From: Candidatus Thiothrix singaporensis
GTDB lineage: Bacteria; Pseudomonadota; Gammaproteobacteria; Thiotrichales; Thiotrichaceae
Length of the DNA: 5,160 nucleotides
Direction of reading: 5' to 3'
NCBI GenBank assembly: GCA_013693955.1
Contig: CP059265.1
Location: 3,636,389 to 3,641,548, forward strand
This document shows, one piece after another, positions 4,491-5,160 of this stretch; the stretch's first letter is position 1, and each line of letters opens with the position of its first letter. Below the pieces are notes generated by a model. It ran no database searches. It saw nothing but the letters and a program-made list of their open reading frames with translations, and was not told where the DNA came from. A program made the translations under genes and the position numbers.

Positions 4491-5160
4491 AGTTTCAACC
4501 TCTGCATCAGGGGTACACCGATCCCGTGCAACAGCCTGCCCAGTATCCGCCAGACCCGCTGCCGTGCGGGTGGCAAGTGCGCCACATACACCATGCTGTA
4601 TTCGATTTCCGGCTCACCGCCGCGCAAGCGCTTGAAATGCGCCGCGCCCGAGCTGAAATTGAGCAGGCATTCGCGCCCGACCGCTGCTTGCAGGCAGAGT
4701 TGGGTGAGAAGCCGGTACAAACCGGTTTTCTGCGGCAAGGCGGTGTCGTAACCCACCACCGGTGCTGTCAGGGTGGAGCCATTGCCAAACCAGCCGAGCA
4801 CCCCGTCAATCCTGCCTTGCGGCGTACGCAGGGCAAGCAGTTCCAGCCAGCCATCGCGCTGCCCTAGGCGCAACCAGTCGGCGCTGAACTGCGGGTTCAG
4901 CGGGCAATACTTTTCCAGATACAGCAGGTTGTACAGGTGTTCCAGACGTGGGTAGTCGCTGTCGGCCAGCTCGCACCCTGGCACAATGGCGTAATCCGTC
5001 CTGCGCAACAAGGCGGCATCGATGCGGGTATTGTGCCGGTACAGGAAAGGCGCTTGCCGCCCGGCACGCCCGTCGAACAGGTAAACCTGTCGGCTCGGCA
5101 CCGATACGTACCCCAGTGCAGCCAACTTTTCCAGCAGCAACGGATTGCTGAAACGGTTGA
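4487..5160 (-). CDS. GNAT/FemAB-like acyltransferase (BioF2-like), C-terminal 223 residues, cut by window end
   Basis: The frame is open to the right edge, so the N-terminus lies outside the window; the apparent TTG start at 5140 is just an internal Leu codon. Visible motifs from the N-terminal side are VYLFDGRAGRQAPFLYRHNT, IDAALLRRTDYAIVPG, a strand-rich core WLELLALRTPQGRIDGVLGW, VVGYDTALPQKTGLYRLL and a C-terminal block CLLNFSSGAAHFKRLRGG followed by EPEIEYSMVYVAHLP. The S-x-G-A-x-x-FKRxRG pattern followed by an IEY strand matches, from memory, the acyl-CoA N-acyltransferase fold of BioF2-like or GNAT proteins. The product would transfer an acyl group to an amine, with unknown acceptor. 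The stop overlaps the Rieske start by GTGA, so the two are coupled. Family call is moderate. Confidence 0.6.
   Translation of the reverse strand, partial: NRFSNPLLLEKLAALGYVSVPSRQVYLFDGRAGRQAPFLYRHNTRIDAALLRRTDYAIVPGCELADSDYPRLEHLYNLLYLEKYCPLNPQFSADWLRLGQRDGWLELLALRTPQGRIDGVLGWFGNGSTLTAPVVGYDTALPQKTGLYRLLTQLCLQAAVGRECLLNFSSGAAHFKRLRGGEPEIEYSMVYVAHLPPARQRVWRILGRLLHGIGVPLMQRLKL
4499..4503 (-). promoter_or_regulatory. Ribosome binding site of the Rieske gene
   Basis: AGAGG on the minus strand lies 8 bases before the GTG at 4490-4488, inside the end of the upstream acyltransferase gene. It supports the GTG start and the coupled translation of the pair. Confidence 0.6.

Noticed and set aside
3501..4867. 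Several long + strand frames opposite the Rieske and acyltransferase genes
   Set aside because: They are Arg/Pro/Ala-rich mirror frames of GC-rich genes with no motifs or ribosome binding sites.

Overview
The window comes from a moderately GC-rich bacterium, most likely a gammaproteobacterium. A Thiothrix-like sulfur oxidiser would fit the gene content, but that is only an impression. Coding is dense, with one looser, more AT-rich stretch at about 823-1261. Functions are inferred from motifs read by eye, because no database search was possible.

Layout from left to right. (1) Positions 1-588 (+) hold the C-terminal part of a C39-like cysteine peptidase-fold protein; the codon for its expected catalytic Cys would lie just outside the left edge. 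(2) Positions 550-822 (-) encode a 90-residue XRE-type helix-turn-helix regulator whose 3' end overlaps the peptidase gene tail to tail by 39 bp. (3) Positions 823-1261 hold no convincing gene. They contain inverted repeats in front of the regulator and a strong rho-independent terminator on the + strand (1066-1100) that belongs to no visible gene, so a small RNA is possible. (4) Positions 1262-2344 (-) are the most unusual part. A gene with an excellent ribosome binding site is broken by five apparent frameshifts and contains a 301-bp tandem duplication about 98% identical over its first 270 bases. Undoing the shifts gives a clean 361-residue, cysteine-free, acidic protein with a Leu/Gln amphipathic segment and three EF-hand calcium loops. 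The 301-bp period plus two missing bases equals 303, or exactly 101 codons. (5) Positions 2543-5160 (-) look like one operon: the end of an acyltransferase-like protein, a Rieske non-heme iron oxygenase that starts on a GTGA overlap, and an EamA/DMT-type transporter. The 3' end of the Rieske gene also appears frameshifted.

The operon could make and move a small molecule: an acyl transfer enzyme, an oxygenase and an exporter. The substrate cannot be named. The apparent indels all sit at or beside short homopolymers, so either the underlying assembly has homopolymer errors or the repeat protein is a real, decaying or phase-variable gene. Raw reads would separate these. This decides whether the EF-hand repeat protein is a functional novel secreted protein or a pseudogene.
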